64,000 bases of DNA from Salvator merianae (lineage: Eukaryota; Chordata; Lepidosauria; Squamata; Teiidae): assembly GCA_003586115.2 (NCBI GenBank), contig QVOM02000042.1:37798019-37862018 (forward strand), given 5' to 3'. Both the position numbers and the translations under genes were made by a program. The notes beneath the pieces are model-generated. The model was not told where the DNA came from. It saw only the letters and a program-made list of their open reading frames with translations, and ran no database searches. Of this stretch, positions 22,496 to 33,137 are shown in pieces. The number at the start of each line of letters is the position of its first letter. Within the stretch, counting starts at the first letter, position 1.

Positions 22496-25050
22496 TTTTT
22501 AATAGATGCTTTTATTTTTAGCAACACTGTTCTTGGCACAGTTGTTTCAAGTTTTATCTTTGAATAATGCAGTTTCATTTTGCGAAGTTTGAGAAATGAC
22601 AAGGTACACATATTATTAATGGGTCAAATTGTTAACAGATTGTTAACACCATGATTTAAGTTGAATGGAACTGCCTACCATACGCATGTGATACTTTATC
22701 TGAAAAAGTTGAACGAGGTGCCAATTTGTTACCAGTTCAAAATTATCCCCTTATGGTTGGTGTATAAGGGAACTTCCACACTATAGACCTTGGCTTGGGA
22801 TGCAGAAGCTATCCTGGATCTGATTGTTTGGGCCAGGCCAAGACCAGAGCAGCAGCTGGCAGTGTGATCTGCTCCACCATGGTCCATTCCAATTCAACTT
22901 GGAAGGCCCAACTCCACAGTTTCCAGCCAGAGTTATTTTCACCAGGCATGCATAAATGGCCCATTTCCAAGCCCATTTCTAGGAACCCATGAAATGCCAC
23001 TAGGTTGTGCATGCTCCTTAAGCCAGTCCAACCATCCACATGGCAGACAGCTGGACCAGCTTACAACCACTAATCCCGGAGGCATCACTTTAATGTGGTC
23101 TCCCACTGAAGCAGTGATTTTCATGCCAGGGGCCACTCTAGTCTTACAGCCTAAGCAGCTAGAACTTACTGTTTATGTGTCCTGGAGCTCATCTTACCAT
23201 GAAGAAAAGTGTCACCTCGCCTCAGGTGCCAGATTCTGTGTGTGAGGTGGAACACAACAATGTTCCACAGTGTGGTGCACACTTACGGTTTCTGTGGTAC
23301 AGTGCTGTGCTAGAGTAAGGAAGACACAAGAGGCATAACAGGCACTCAGGAGAAGAGCATAAAAGGGATAAGGGAAAACAACAGTGACTGCGTGAAGTAA
23401 TAAGAATGGGAGGTCATGGCAGAATCTGTACATGCATGTTGTTCACATTGTGACAGTCCAGGCAAGTCCAGCTTCGGGGGCTGGGAAGGAAAGTTCCCTG
23501 CCTCTGAAGTTGCTGGCCAGGGCTGTTTTAGTTGGGTGCCCATGAGCTTTCTGTGACTGAAGGGCACATTCATCATGTTGGCCAATGTCTTTGCATGTGG
23601 AAAAGAAAACCTTGAAGTAGCTGTCAATGAGGTAAATGAGGTGCTTCTGCCAAAGCACCCACCATCAGGTGCTGCCACCCTTACCACAAAATCAGAGCCA
23701 TAGTTTCTTTTGTCCTTCTCTTATATCACTTATATATGTCCATCTCTAGTGCGGCTCTTATGGCTCCTTTTAACCCCTTAGGTCCCTCCCTTAAATGGGT
23801 GATCATCGATTTCTCAGGAGGCTTCCTGCTTCCCTGAATCTACTTGAGGGGAGCAGGCAGTAACTGGTCAGACACAAGGACTTGTACTATCAGGGGGAAG
23901 TTAGGCCTTAAGATACTGATAGCTTCTGTCAACCAGGTCCGACTATCATCCTGATTATTCTTCCCCTTGAGCTATAGGAGAAGAAGAATGCAGCAATCAT
24001 GAGTGAAGGAATGAAACAACCCCCTGCGGCAGCATTTAGAAAAAGAAACTCAAAGACTAATCAGAAAGGAACTCTGTTGAGATACATGTGAGTCTTGTCC
24101 CACCATGAGATTGTGAATGATGAAGAGATCCCTGGTCTTCCATTATCGTGCAGGTGATCTGGGATCTACCGTAGAATCCCTATCACCATGTCAAATGGAT
24201 GCGATCATGCACATTCCTGGAAGAGCATAGGTCAGTCAAGAATATTGTAGAGGCACAAGAAAAATATGCTGTTGGGTTTGTTTACTTGCCAGCAGCCTGG
24301 ATTTAGCTGGGACACTCACAATTTCCATATTCCGTTTCCATATAATGACTAGAGCATTGCAGAGCAATGGAATTTCTTATTAATGTGTTTCCACATCACT
24401 AGCATTCTACTACACCTGATTAAATCTGTAGTTTTCACCATGTTACCATCATGATACACTGTCATTAAGGAACAAGAGGGAGGTTTGAACACACTCTGTG
24501 CTTTCAAAAGGGGAAAATCATGGGAGCTATAGTTTCCTTTTGTTTTTGAAACCAAATCTGGGATACATTGCAACACATTTTAGCTGGTCCCACTTATTCC
24601 TTTTAAATTTAAATGAGCAAGGTTTGCGCCATGGAATTCCCCCCCCCACACACACACATGCACACATACACCATATTTCTTTCATTTGAAATGCTTTGCT
24701 TAAAAGCCAGCAATGTTAGAATACAAATACTTAAATTCCACAATAAAAAGGATTATTGAGACAGATCCCCCATTTCACTTTGCATTTTCTAAGCAAGAAT
24801 GTTTCAATTAGAGTTATATTCTATTGCAAGGTTTCCCAAAGTACAGATTGTGACTCATTTGTGGATCGTGGGAAATTTTAGGTGGGCTGTGAGCTTGGAA
24901 ACTTTTAGAATTTCTCACTGAATTTTTATATGGAAAAAAAATCCAAGTAAAGGGGCAGGAATAAGTAGATTGCTAAAACCTTGGGCCATTGTGTAGTGGA
25001 ATGCAACAAGTTTGGAAAACCCTGTTCTATAGACTTCTGCCTTACCAGTA
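22496..25050. other. Mostly unassigned DNA with one dispersed-repeat scrap
   Basis: About 23430-23530 resembles the repeat at 15480-15560 (TTCACATTNTGACAG and GAAAGTTCCC). A C-rich run followed by CA repeats lies at 24641-24670. Frames of 60-113 residues on both strands near 22800-23690 are mutually overlapping and show no domain. I see no gene. Confidence 0.45.
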
Positions 25051-25051
25051 T

Positions 25052-25155
25052 CTCCAACATGTTGTCCAAATAGAAGGGCAACCTTAAGTATGAGAATATA
25101 CTGCTGTAGGCTGATTGAATGCATTACTAATCATAGCTATATCTTCCATGAACCT
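25052..25155 (+). repeat. Donor copy of a duplicated 104-bp segment
   Basis: From TCCAACATGTTGTCC to CTTCCATGAACC this segment is repeated, with few differences and a small insertion, at 25259-25340 plus 27259-27286. There it fills the centre of a foldback MITE. This copy has no MITE arms around it, so it is the likelier source. Confidence 0.8.
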
Positions 25156-25340
25156 TTCTCATTCTTTTCACACCAGTTCCAATAAAACAGTTAGGTTGCA
25201 TCCAAATGTCACTTGCTTATTCCGCTATATTTGGATATTCTGGAATAAAGCATGGATATCCAACATGTCAACATGCTATCCAGATAGAAGGGCAGCCTTA
25301 AGTATGAGAATATACTGCTGTAGGCTAATTGAATGCATTA

Positions 25341-27221
25341 ATTGAATCCTGGCTCTGGACCGACAATGTCAAAATGAAAGTCCGTGAGAAGAAGAAACTC
25401 TACCATGTTTTCCTTGACGACAAGACGTCAGTCAACTGGCATAAGTACCGGGATGCCAAGCGAGACGCAAAGAAGGTCATTGCCGCTGCTAGAGCCGCTC
25501 ACTACGCGGAGGTCCATAGGAAGCTCGATACACGAGATGGTGAACGCGATCTATTCCGACTTGTCAAACACCAGCACCAGCAGACGCAGGACATCGAGAA
25601 GTTCCACTGCGTCAACGACAAGGACGGAAAGCTGATCGTCTGTCGATGGGCTGCATCGGAGAGGTGGCGCGAATACTTAGAGGAAATCTCCACCAAAGAG
25701 TTCCCACACCCGCCCATCCTACAAGCTCCAGCGACACCCGGCCCCGTAACTCCGATCAGTACAGAAGAAGTCAAAGAAGCGATCAAGCGGATGAAGACCA
25801 GAAAGACGACCGGCCCAGACGACATTGTAACCGAGCTCTGGAAGACCAGAAGCTGGAACCCAGCACCCTGGCTTGCCAGTTTTTTCAACAAAATTGTCGA
25901 AGAGCAGAGGACACCAACCGATCGGCAGAGTAGCACAACCATACCGATCTGGAAAAAGAAAGGCAGCCCGACCGAATGCTCCAACTACCGGCCGACTCGC
26001 CTCCTGTCGCACACCATGAAGATCTTCGAGTGCATTCTCGACAAACAGATTCGTGACATTGTGAGTATCACAGTCAATCAGGCTGGATTCGTGAAGGGCT
26101 GCGGCACAACAGACGTGATCCATGCCGCCCGACTACTCCTCGAGAAGTACCACGAGAAGAACCATCCCCTCCACGTTGCCTTTCTCGACTTAGAGAAAGC
26201 CTTCGACCGCGTTCCACACAAGCTCATATGGTATGCGCTCCACCTGCATCAAGTGCCCGAGGAACTCGTCCGATGGGTCCAGTTACTCTACCACGATCCG
26301 AAGAGCAGAGTCTGAAGTGCTGCAGGAACATCTAAGCCGCTCCGTGTTTCCGTCGGCGTACACCAAGGAAGCGCCCTCTCGCCGCTCTTGTTTGTTCTCG
26401 TCATGGACAGCATAACCAGAGACATTCAACGACCGGCACCTTTCACGCTGCTATACGCGGACGACATCTTTCTGGCCTCTGACGACAAAAACTACCTTGA
26501 GCAACTCGTCCAGACCTGGCACGACCGGCTCGCGCTACACCAGCTCCGGCTCAATCTAAAGAAGACCGAGTACCTGATGACAGATCTGACCAAAACTGGC
26601 ACGCTCACTATCAATGGCGCCGCCCTACCACACACTGACAACTTCAAGTACCTCGGATCAACACTCTCTGCTGACGGCAACCTGCAACACGAGGTCAATG
26701 CACGAGTCAATGCTGCATGAATGAAATGGCGCACGACGACCGGCGTCCTCTGTGATCGACGAATGAAGGACCACCTCAAATCAAAGGTCTACCATGCTGT
26801 AATCCGTCCTGTTGCCCTCTACGGAGCCGAATGCTGGCTGATAACGAAAACCGCAGAATGCCGCCTCGCCGTCATGGAGACGAATTTGTTGCGATGGATC
26901 AGCGGAATCACCCGCTTGGACCACGTCCGCAACGAGCACATCCGCGACTGGTATGGCGTGGCGCCCATTACAGAAAAGATGCGAGAAGCCCGCCTCCAAT
27001 GGTATGACCACGCGCTGCGCGCTGAAGACAACTCCCTTGCGAAGATTGGCCTCAACATCAACATCGCCGGAAAGCGACCAAAAGGCCGAGCAAAGCAGCG
27101 ATGGCTTGATATGCTGCACTCCAACGTCCAGGCCGCACGACTACACCCTGACCAAGCCCTCGACCGTGAAAAATGGAGGACCTGTTCCAGAAGAGCCGAC
27201 CCCGCCACCAAATGGGACTAA
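25341..27221 (+). pseudogene. RTE reverse-transcriptase ORF with two stop codons
   Basis: One reading frame (codons starting at 25341) stays open for almost the whole insertion, broken only by TGA at 26313-26315 and TGA at 26718-26720. There is no frameshift. In order, an N-terminal linker contains VKMKVREKKKLYHVFLDD. The fingers contain KTTGPDDIVTELWK and IPIWKKKGSPTECSNYRP. Motif A is AFLDLEKAFDRVPH (about 26180-26221). A QGSALSPLLF segment follows the first stop, then the catalytic YADD in LLYADDIFLAS (about 26446-26478). The thumb contains LHQLRLNLKKTEYL. The C-terminal RTE segment has YGAECW, VMETNLLRWISGITRLD, GKRPKGRAKQRWLDML and LHPDQALDREKWR. Each stop is one transition away from a sense codon. 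It encoded a polymerase for its own retrotransposition and is now dead. Confidence 0.92.
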
Positions 27222-27237
27222 GGCCGAAGAAGAAGAA
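25341..27237 (+). mobile_element. RTE-clade LINE, 5'-truncated, young-looking
   Basis: The 1897-bp insertion is bounded by a perfect 21-bp duplication (25320-25340 and 27238-27258, beginning GTAGGCTAATTG and ending GCATTA). It ends in a short GAA repeat (27226-27237). It is GC- and CpG-rich, in contrast with its AT-rich surroundings. The endonuclease domain expected at the 5' end of an RTE ORF is absent, so this is the usual 5'-truncated product of target-primed reverse transcription. The long duplication joined to host sequence excludes a contaminating contig. Confidence 0.93.
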
Positions 27238-27430
27238 GTAGGCTAATTGAATGCATTACTAATCATAGCTGTATCTTCCATGAACCTGTATATCCATGCT
27301 TTATTCCAGAGTATCCAAATCTAGTGGAATAAGTGACGTCTGGATACAGCCTTACTTCGGATAGTTTTGGGGAGAAGGAATACCTATAGTCAAATGTGTG
27401 TTACGGTACAGTAGCTCCTTATCTCTCTCA

Positions 27431-27530
27431 GGCTGCATCCAGATGCCGCTTACTTATTCCACTAGATTTGGATATTCCAGAATAAATATCAAAATATAAT
27501 GGAATAAATAAGTAGTGTCTGGATGCAGCC
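27431..27530. mobile_element. Short foldback MITE, GGCTGCATCCAGA family
   Basis: Exactly 100 bases start GGCTGCATCCAGATGCCGC and end TGTCTGGATGCAGCC, with arms of about 40 bases. A TCA trinucleotide flanks both sides (27428-27430 and 27531-27533). It is the cleanest compact member of the family in the window. Confidence 0.82.
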
Positions 27531-27603
27531 TCAGAGAATGAAGACAGTCTTTCCATATTTTGTTCTGGGTGCAACAGCACAAAGGGCTTTTAACCATCTG
27601 TAT

Positions 27604-27639
27604 GTGCGCACGCACGCACGCACACACACACACACACAT
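27604..27639 (+). repeat. (CGCA)n(CA)n microsatellite
   Basis: A few CGCA units pass into a CA run. Confidence 0.9.
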
Positions 27640-28812
27640 ATCTTTTAGTATTATAGTGAGATGCCATTTGGCAAAAAATGAAAGACTAGGAAAAACATGT
27701 GGACTAATTCTTCCCTCTCCTTTCAATTAAGCTCATTTATATGAATCAGATTGCTGGTTTGTTTACCCTGGTATTGTCTAATCAGACTACAAGAGCTCTC
27801 CAAAATATTTGGCAGAGGCCCATTTTGGCCACTGTGGAAATTTCTGCTTTGCACATTTCTTTCTTGTCTGATTTGGGCTTCTGTAGAGTTCTGCTGGCTA
27901 CATCCAAAACATGGCAATTAAACTTGTTGAGACTCTGTTTGAGCAAAATCTTTGTTCTAATAAGAAAATACATCTAGCATTCCTGCAAGGAAAGGAGAGA
28001 AAAAACTCCCAGCCCCATCCATTGGCTCTGGACATTTTTCCTAGGACGCACATGTTTGGTCATTAAGTTTACATTGTGTGTTTATCGGACTTATGTACCA
28101 CAGATGTCACAAAAACTCGTAAACTGTATAGAGTTTACTGTATAGAGTTGCCCATCTCCTCTCTTTTATGCAAAGAAGCCTTCTGTTTCAAGAAGAAATC
28201 AACTTTTTTTTTTTTTTTTTGAAAGACTGTTCAGTCTGGGTTAATTTTAAAGATAAAGATGTGAAGGGATTGTAGAAGTGGCCTTGCTTCAGCAATTAAT
28301 ACCCTGTGAACAGATTGAACATAGGCTGACCATATGAAACCCAGGTAGAGATTCATCTATTTAGATTGTGTAGAAGAGTCAACTTCAGCAGGTGTAGCTT
28401 GCAATGCAGGCATGATTGGCTGAAATTCCTCCTTGTGCAAAACTAATTGAAGATTCAGGAACCCTGATCTGGATTTCATTAGAAGGTTGATCTTCCTTCC
28501 TATGGTGAGATGTGTTTATTTCTACTCTCTAGCTTTAAATCTAGGATAATTAGGTCCATGGAGCATTTTTCTGTCCCCAGTCATGCTCTGCATGAAGAAG
28601 TAGCATGATTTAACTTTTGGGTTGCCCCATCCTGCTGTCTCCTTCACCCAGCAGTTCAGCTGTCCAAGCTTCCAGGCCGGAAAGACAGTAGATTGACATG
28701 ATATGAAGGTAGGTTGCAACAAATCTTTTCTCTTCTCCCCAGTGCAGTGTGTAATTGGGAATCAAAAAAGGAAATGCAGTAGGTCCCAATCTACCTCACA
28801 TGCACTTATCCA
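27640..28812. other. Unassigned DNA
   Basis: There is a run of T residues at 28205-28220. No gene or element is recognised before the hAT target duplication. Confidence 0.45.
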
Positions 28813-28820
28813 GTCTGATC

Positions 28821-29940
28821 TAGGGATATGCACGAAATGAATTTTCTCTGTTCGTTTCGCAATGCATCGAAACTTCGTTGCTTCGTTTTCGCACGAAAAC
28901 GGAAGTCGCGAAAATGGCGATTTTTGTTTTCGCAGCGAAAATTTTCGAAAACCGGAAGTGGAAAATCAATGAAATAAGTAGCGAAAAACAAACGCCGCAT
29001 ATCCCCCTCCCCTCTCCCTTCTATATTTGACTGTCCACGTTGCTAATTTAAGGAGTTGCTTCGTTAAAAGTAAAAATTGCACGGAGCTTACTTTTTACCG
29101 GCGGCCGGTTTGTAGCAGGATTCAAAGCAACGAAGGTACATTTGGGGTTCCTCACTGCAGCTTGAAAGCAAGCGAAAGCAAGCGAAAGAATTTTTTTCGC
29201 TTTGATTTTTTGTCATTTTCGATGCCTTTTCGACGCTCATGTCTGTGCGCGCATGTGCGCTAACTTCTGTCCCTTTAACTTATCGGCGCGACTCGTCGCT
29301 GTCTGCCGTCCGTGCCGATCGTTTGGGGCACAGAAATTATTACCTCGCCTACGAGGCAGGCAGGCTTAGTCAGCGACGCACGAAGCAATTGCCTTCAGCT
29401 CAGCGCGTAATTTAGAAGACTGGCGGCAGCCGCAGGATGAAATAACTCCCTACTTCCGAGCAGCAGCGAAATGACGCCACGTCTTGCCCTCCCTCCCTAC
29501 TTCCGAGCAGCAGCAAAATGACGCCTTGTCTTGTCCTCCGTTTCAAAAAGCAGAACTATATACCACCATCAAAGACGTTTTATTAACTCCTAGCCATCTG
29601 AGTTTCTCATCCTCATGCGGTGCGATCGCTGCGAGGCAGGCGAAGAGTTAAAAAAATACCGTCTTTCCTAATGTGATGCATTACAATTTCCACCTCTAGA
29701 GGCAGAGACTTGAGGCTACGAAGCTACCGAGCTTCGTTGCTTCGCAGTTTTCGCAGCGAAAAAAGACGAAAAATAGCCGTTCGCGGTGAGTAGCGAAGGT
29801 CACGAAAATTGACGAAAATCGCCGTAACTTTCGCTATTTGCTTTCGCGATAGAGAGGGCACTTCGCATTCGATGCGAATGTTGCAAAGCAACGAAATTTG
29901 TACGAAATTTCGTTGCTTCGAAATTTCATGCACATCCCTA
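28821..29940 (+). mobile_element. Non-autonomous hAT element, group II, copy 2
   Basis: The 1120-bp element starts TAGGGATATGCACGAAAT and ends ATTTCATGCACATCCCTA. It is flanked by a perfect 8-bp duplication GTCTGATC (28813-28820 and 29941-29948). It aligns end to end with the nested copy at 20852. The 630 bases before and 396 bases after the minisatellite agree exactly in length. The difference of 376 bases equals eight 47-bp units. It has no transposase. Confidence 0.94.
29451..29544 (+). repeat. Two-copy 47-bp minisatellite in group II hAT
   Basis: Two units start at 29451 and 29498 with TACTTCCGAGCAGCAGC. They correspond to the ten-unit array at 21482. Here the unit reads GAGCAGCAG rather than GAGTAGCAG, so the two arrays descend from different or diverged units. 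Confidence 0.95.
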
Positions 29941-30087
29941 GTCTGATCTTCTTTTAAAATGGACATTAGGAATGTGAAAAACACTACTTCAAATGCTTCA
30001 TTGCGTATTCAAACCAGACAAGCACTTCTTACATGGTTGAGCACCTAGCAAACACAACCCTAGTGGAAGGTGAGCTGAAGTAAACAT

Positions 30088-30301
30088 CAGTAGCGGCTGG
30101 CAGCTTTAAGCCTGGGTGTTCGTGCCTCTTGTAAAGCGTGCCATGGCTGTTCATGGGGCCTCCAGGCCTTCATACTGCTGCAGCAGGTCACCTAGGTCGA
30201 CCTGCTGCAGCAGTACGGAGACCTGGAGGCCCTGCAAACAGCCATGGTGCACTTCACGCAGGGCGCGTAACACCCGGGCTTAAAACCACCGACTGCCGCT
30301 G
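30088..30301. mobile_element. 214-bp palindromic hAT-like MITE
   Basis: The sequence is an almost complete inverted repeat. The left end is CAGTAGCGGCTGGCAGCTTTAAGCC. The right end reads back as CAGCGGCAGTCGGTGGTTTTAAGCC. The centre pairs GACCTGCTGCAGCAG with CTGCTGCAGCAGGTC around 30185-30200. The flanking 8-mers GTAAACAT (30080-30087) and GTAAACAC (30302-30309) differ at one base, consistent with a hAT duplication. A left-truncated relative lies at 43820-43922. Confidence 0.85.
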
Positions 30302-30309
30302 GTAAACAC

Positions 30310-31146
30310 ATAGCATCAATTTTCCATGCTCCTTGTTGAGCTCCTATCCTTCTGTGGATTTTGAGCGTGCTGGACTTTCCTCTATCCCGCCCTCCCATCC
30401 AATAAAGAGATCCACCAGCAAATGTGGTGCCTGTGTAAGAGGGCCCTGGCTAGTTTGAAAGCTTTATAAAGCATTTGTAACCATATAGAGTTTTTGTTAG
30501 TACCCCATGCTGGCATATTGCTGGCTCTTCAAGATCTTTCCTTGTCTCCGCTTATAAAGATAATTTAATGGTCACGAATAAGGCTTCACCTTTTTGCCTT
30601 ATCCATTTCTCAAAATCTGAGTACAGATAAATTAAAGAACAGTAAAATATGTTATATACAGGGGAGGGGGCAATCTACAGAAATTACAAATAATATGCCT
30701 CGACAAAGTTATTGTCATTTTGGCAGTAATTTATCAGCTTGCCATATGTTACTAGTAAATAAAACTTCAGTGGAGAACCACTGCCCCATACAATACATAC
30801 AAATGCTTATTAAATTCAACCTAATTAAGTCAGCAACACACATATTGGGAAACATACTGGCCAATTAGCTAAACGAAGTTGCCTTGGCCAAGTTGTCAGT
30901 ATTTGGCAGGTTGTTGACATCTCAATCAACACATGCAGCAAAAGATAGCAAAAGAGGAACAGGATGACAGAAATATCTCTTGCATTTCACAGAATAATTC
31001 TGATTCACTTGAGCCTGGGGGTGTTTGAAAGCCAGACCTCAATTTTAGATTTCATCCTTTTTCAGCACTGAATTTACTTTTTTAATGTGCTAATCCAAAT
31101 CATGTGTTTGCATGTCCCAGGCATTTTACACCATGAAAATGGAGAC
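30310..31146. other. Unassigned AT-rich DNA
   Basis: No element is recognised. The stretch 30700-30980 is repeat-free and AT-rich. Confidence 0.4.
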
Positions 31147-31149
31147 ATA

Positions 31150-31591
31150 GGCTGCAATCAGACATGGTAAAAGGGGTGGTCCTGGGGCAAATTTCAGACT
31201 TATCAGTTACTGCATTCTGAAGCTTTTGATTATGTGCCCCTTCCCCAGATGAGAAATAATAACTCTTGGAATGACTCACTGGTTAGGACAAATTGGGTGG
31301 GAAGCTTCAGAGACTTCTGAAGCCAATAGCAACCTGAAAATGGCTGCTATTGCTAGGTGACTAATCAGGGACGTGGGATCCCAGACTGGCAGTGGCCAAT
31401 CAGTGGCAAGCATGGAAGGCGAAGATGAGGAAGAGGTGAAGGGTGCAATCACTGTGGGCTTTTTGAGGCAGGCTTTTAGGTGCTAATTTTTTAATGGAGG
31501 ACACAGGGTTTTTTAAGCATCTACAGATGGGACGATCCTTTTAAGCATCTACAGATGGGATGCCCAAAATAAGCACTGTGTAATCATACCC
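31150..31591. mobile_element. MITE with GGCTGCAATCAGACA ends
   Basis: The left end GGCTGCAATCAGACATGG and the reverse of the right end (GGGTATGATTACACAG) match partly. An ATA trinucleotide flanks both sides (31147-31149 and 31592-31594). Inside is a tandem repeat of TTTTAAGCATCTACAGATGGG (about 31512 and 31540). The family is related in termini to the elements at 5492 and 4684. Confidence 0.6.
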
Positions 31592-31998
31592 ATAGCTAAT
31601 AAGTAACAAAAATGTGCAAAGTAGTGCCAAATCAAAGATCTGAAGCAGTCGCTTCTGAGACAGTCAATCCTTGTCTTCCTAAGGGTCACTTTTTGTCCCT
31701 AGTTCTGCTTGAATTCTAAACTACCCATAGTTTCTTAATATTGCCACAAAGACATGGCATAACAATGATGAAGAAAGTAAATAGTAGATTGTAAATATCC
31801 ATTGGTGTACAAACAGCTTTTTAAAACATTTCTTCACTGCATAGCATGAAAAAGATGAACAAAATTTTGTGATTATTTATTTTTGACGTTTTTGGCAACT
31901 TTCTGGTTAAAGACTAGAATGTTAGTCCAATGCCTCTATATGGGTGTGTTTGATTTTCCTAGGCCACGAATACGATAAGTCAAAGAACCCCAAACTAG

Positions 31999-33129
31999 TA
32001 GGGGTGTGCACGAAGCTTCGTGGCATTCGATTTTCGATCGAATTTCGTGATTTCGTGCCCTTCGCATCGAATGCGAAGGGCACCAGAAATCACGAACGCG
32101 AATTGTGAAGGTCCCTCAATTTTTCGAAGTATTTCGGGACCTTCGCAATTTGCCAAAGTCTCACCTCTATAGGCTGTCAGCGCTGGCACTGACAGCCTAG
32201 GGTGAATCAGCCAGCCAGCAGCGAGTGGAAGTGCAGAAAATTCAACGGAAGGAAGGGATTCCCTTCCCGTTGATTTTCCTTCTCTTCCCCTCACTGACTC
32301 ACACCCCTAAGCTGTCAGCGCGAGCGCTGTGAATGAGGGTGAATGAGGCAGCCAGCAGACATCGGAAACGGAGCAAGGCGAACGGAAGACCTTTGCCTTG
32401 ATTTTTCTGCTTCCGATGGTGCTCGCCTCTCTCTCATCCCCCCCCCCCAGTCTGTCATCAGACTGACAGACTGCAGCGGGAGTGAGAGAGCGCGCTGCGC
32501 CATCGGAAGCAGATAAATCAAGGCGAACGGAAGACCTTTTTGCCTTGATTTCTCTGCTTCAGATGGCACTCGCCTCTCTCTCATCCCCCCCCCAGTCTGT
32601 CATCAGACTGACAGACTGCGGCGGGAGTGAGAGAGCGCGCTGCACCATCGGAAGCAGATAAATCAAGGCGAACGGAAGACCTTTTTGCCTTGATTTCTCT
32701 GCTTCAGATGGCGCTCACCTCTCTCTCATCCCCCCCCCAGTCTGTCATCAGACTGACAGACTGCGGCGGGAGTGAGAGAGCGTGCTGCGCCATCGGAAGC
32801 AGATAAATCAAGGCGAACGGAAGACCTTTTTGCCTTGATTTCTCTGCTTCAGATGGCGCTCGCCTCTCTCTCATCCCCCCCCCAGTCTGTCATTACACTG
32901 ACAGACTGGCGGGGGGATTGAGAGAGAGGCGAGCGCCATCCGAAGCAGAGAAATTAATGCAAAGGTCTTCCCTTCGCCTTGATTTATCTGCTTCCGTTCG
33001 CGGCGAAGATTTTCGCCGCGAAAACGAAGGGCTTCATTTTCATGCGTATTTTTTCGCACGAAAACGAAGCCTAGGAGCTTCGCAGTCCTGCGAAGCGAAA
33101 AGGGAAAAGTGCCTTCGTGCACATCCCTA
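31999..33129 (+). mobile_element. Non-autonomous hAT element, group I, copy 3
   Basis: The 1131-bp element starts TAGGGGTGTGCACGAAGC and ends TTCGTGCACATCCCTA. It is flanked by a perfect 8-bp duplication CAAACTAG (31991-31998 and 33130-33137). It is collinear with copy 1 at 2223 but holds three 145-bp units instead of one, plus a small net deletion. The many open frames across the palindromes (for example 32871-33122 and 32315-32584, both minus) are translations of repeats and not genes. Confidence 0.94.
32448..32882 (+). repeat. Three-copy 145-bp tandem unit in group I hAT
   Basis: Units begin CAGTCTGTCATCAGACTGAC at 32448, 32593 and 32738, and the next partial begins at 32883, so the period is exactly 145. 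Each unit holds a GACTGACAGACTG hairpin, a GAGAGAGCGCGCTGCRCCATCG segment, a foldback around AAGACCTTTTTGCCTT and a C-tract. The element at 2223 has one such unit (2676-2820). Confidence 0.95.
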
Positions 33130-33137
33130 CAAACTAG

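Larger units (their letters stand above)
25194..27351. mobile_element. Foldback MITE carrying captured neighbour DNA and an RTE insertion
   Basis: The left arm starts GGTTGCATCCAAATGTCAC (25194-25258) and the right arm ends AAGTGACGTCTGGATACAGCC (27287-27351). Together they form an inverted repeat of about 65 bases. The flanking duplication is a perfect TTA (25191-25193 and 27352-27354), as in PIF/Harbinger elements. Between the arms is a second copy of the 104-bp segment found at 25052-25155, and that copy is split by the RTE LINE at 25341-27237. Without the RTE the element would be about 240 bp. Sister copies at 19987 and 27431 have only a short loop, so the captured DNA is specific to this copy. 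Confidence 0.8.

Noticed and set aside
25341..27237. Foreign contamination or misassembly to explain the GC-rich RTE block
   Set aside because: A perfect 21-bp duplication of host sequence on both sides and a GAA tail at the 3' junction show a genuine insertion.
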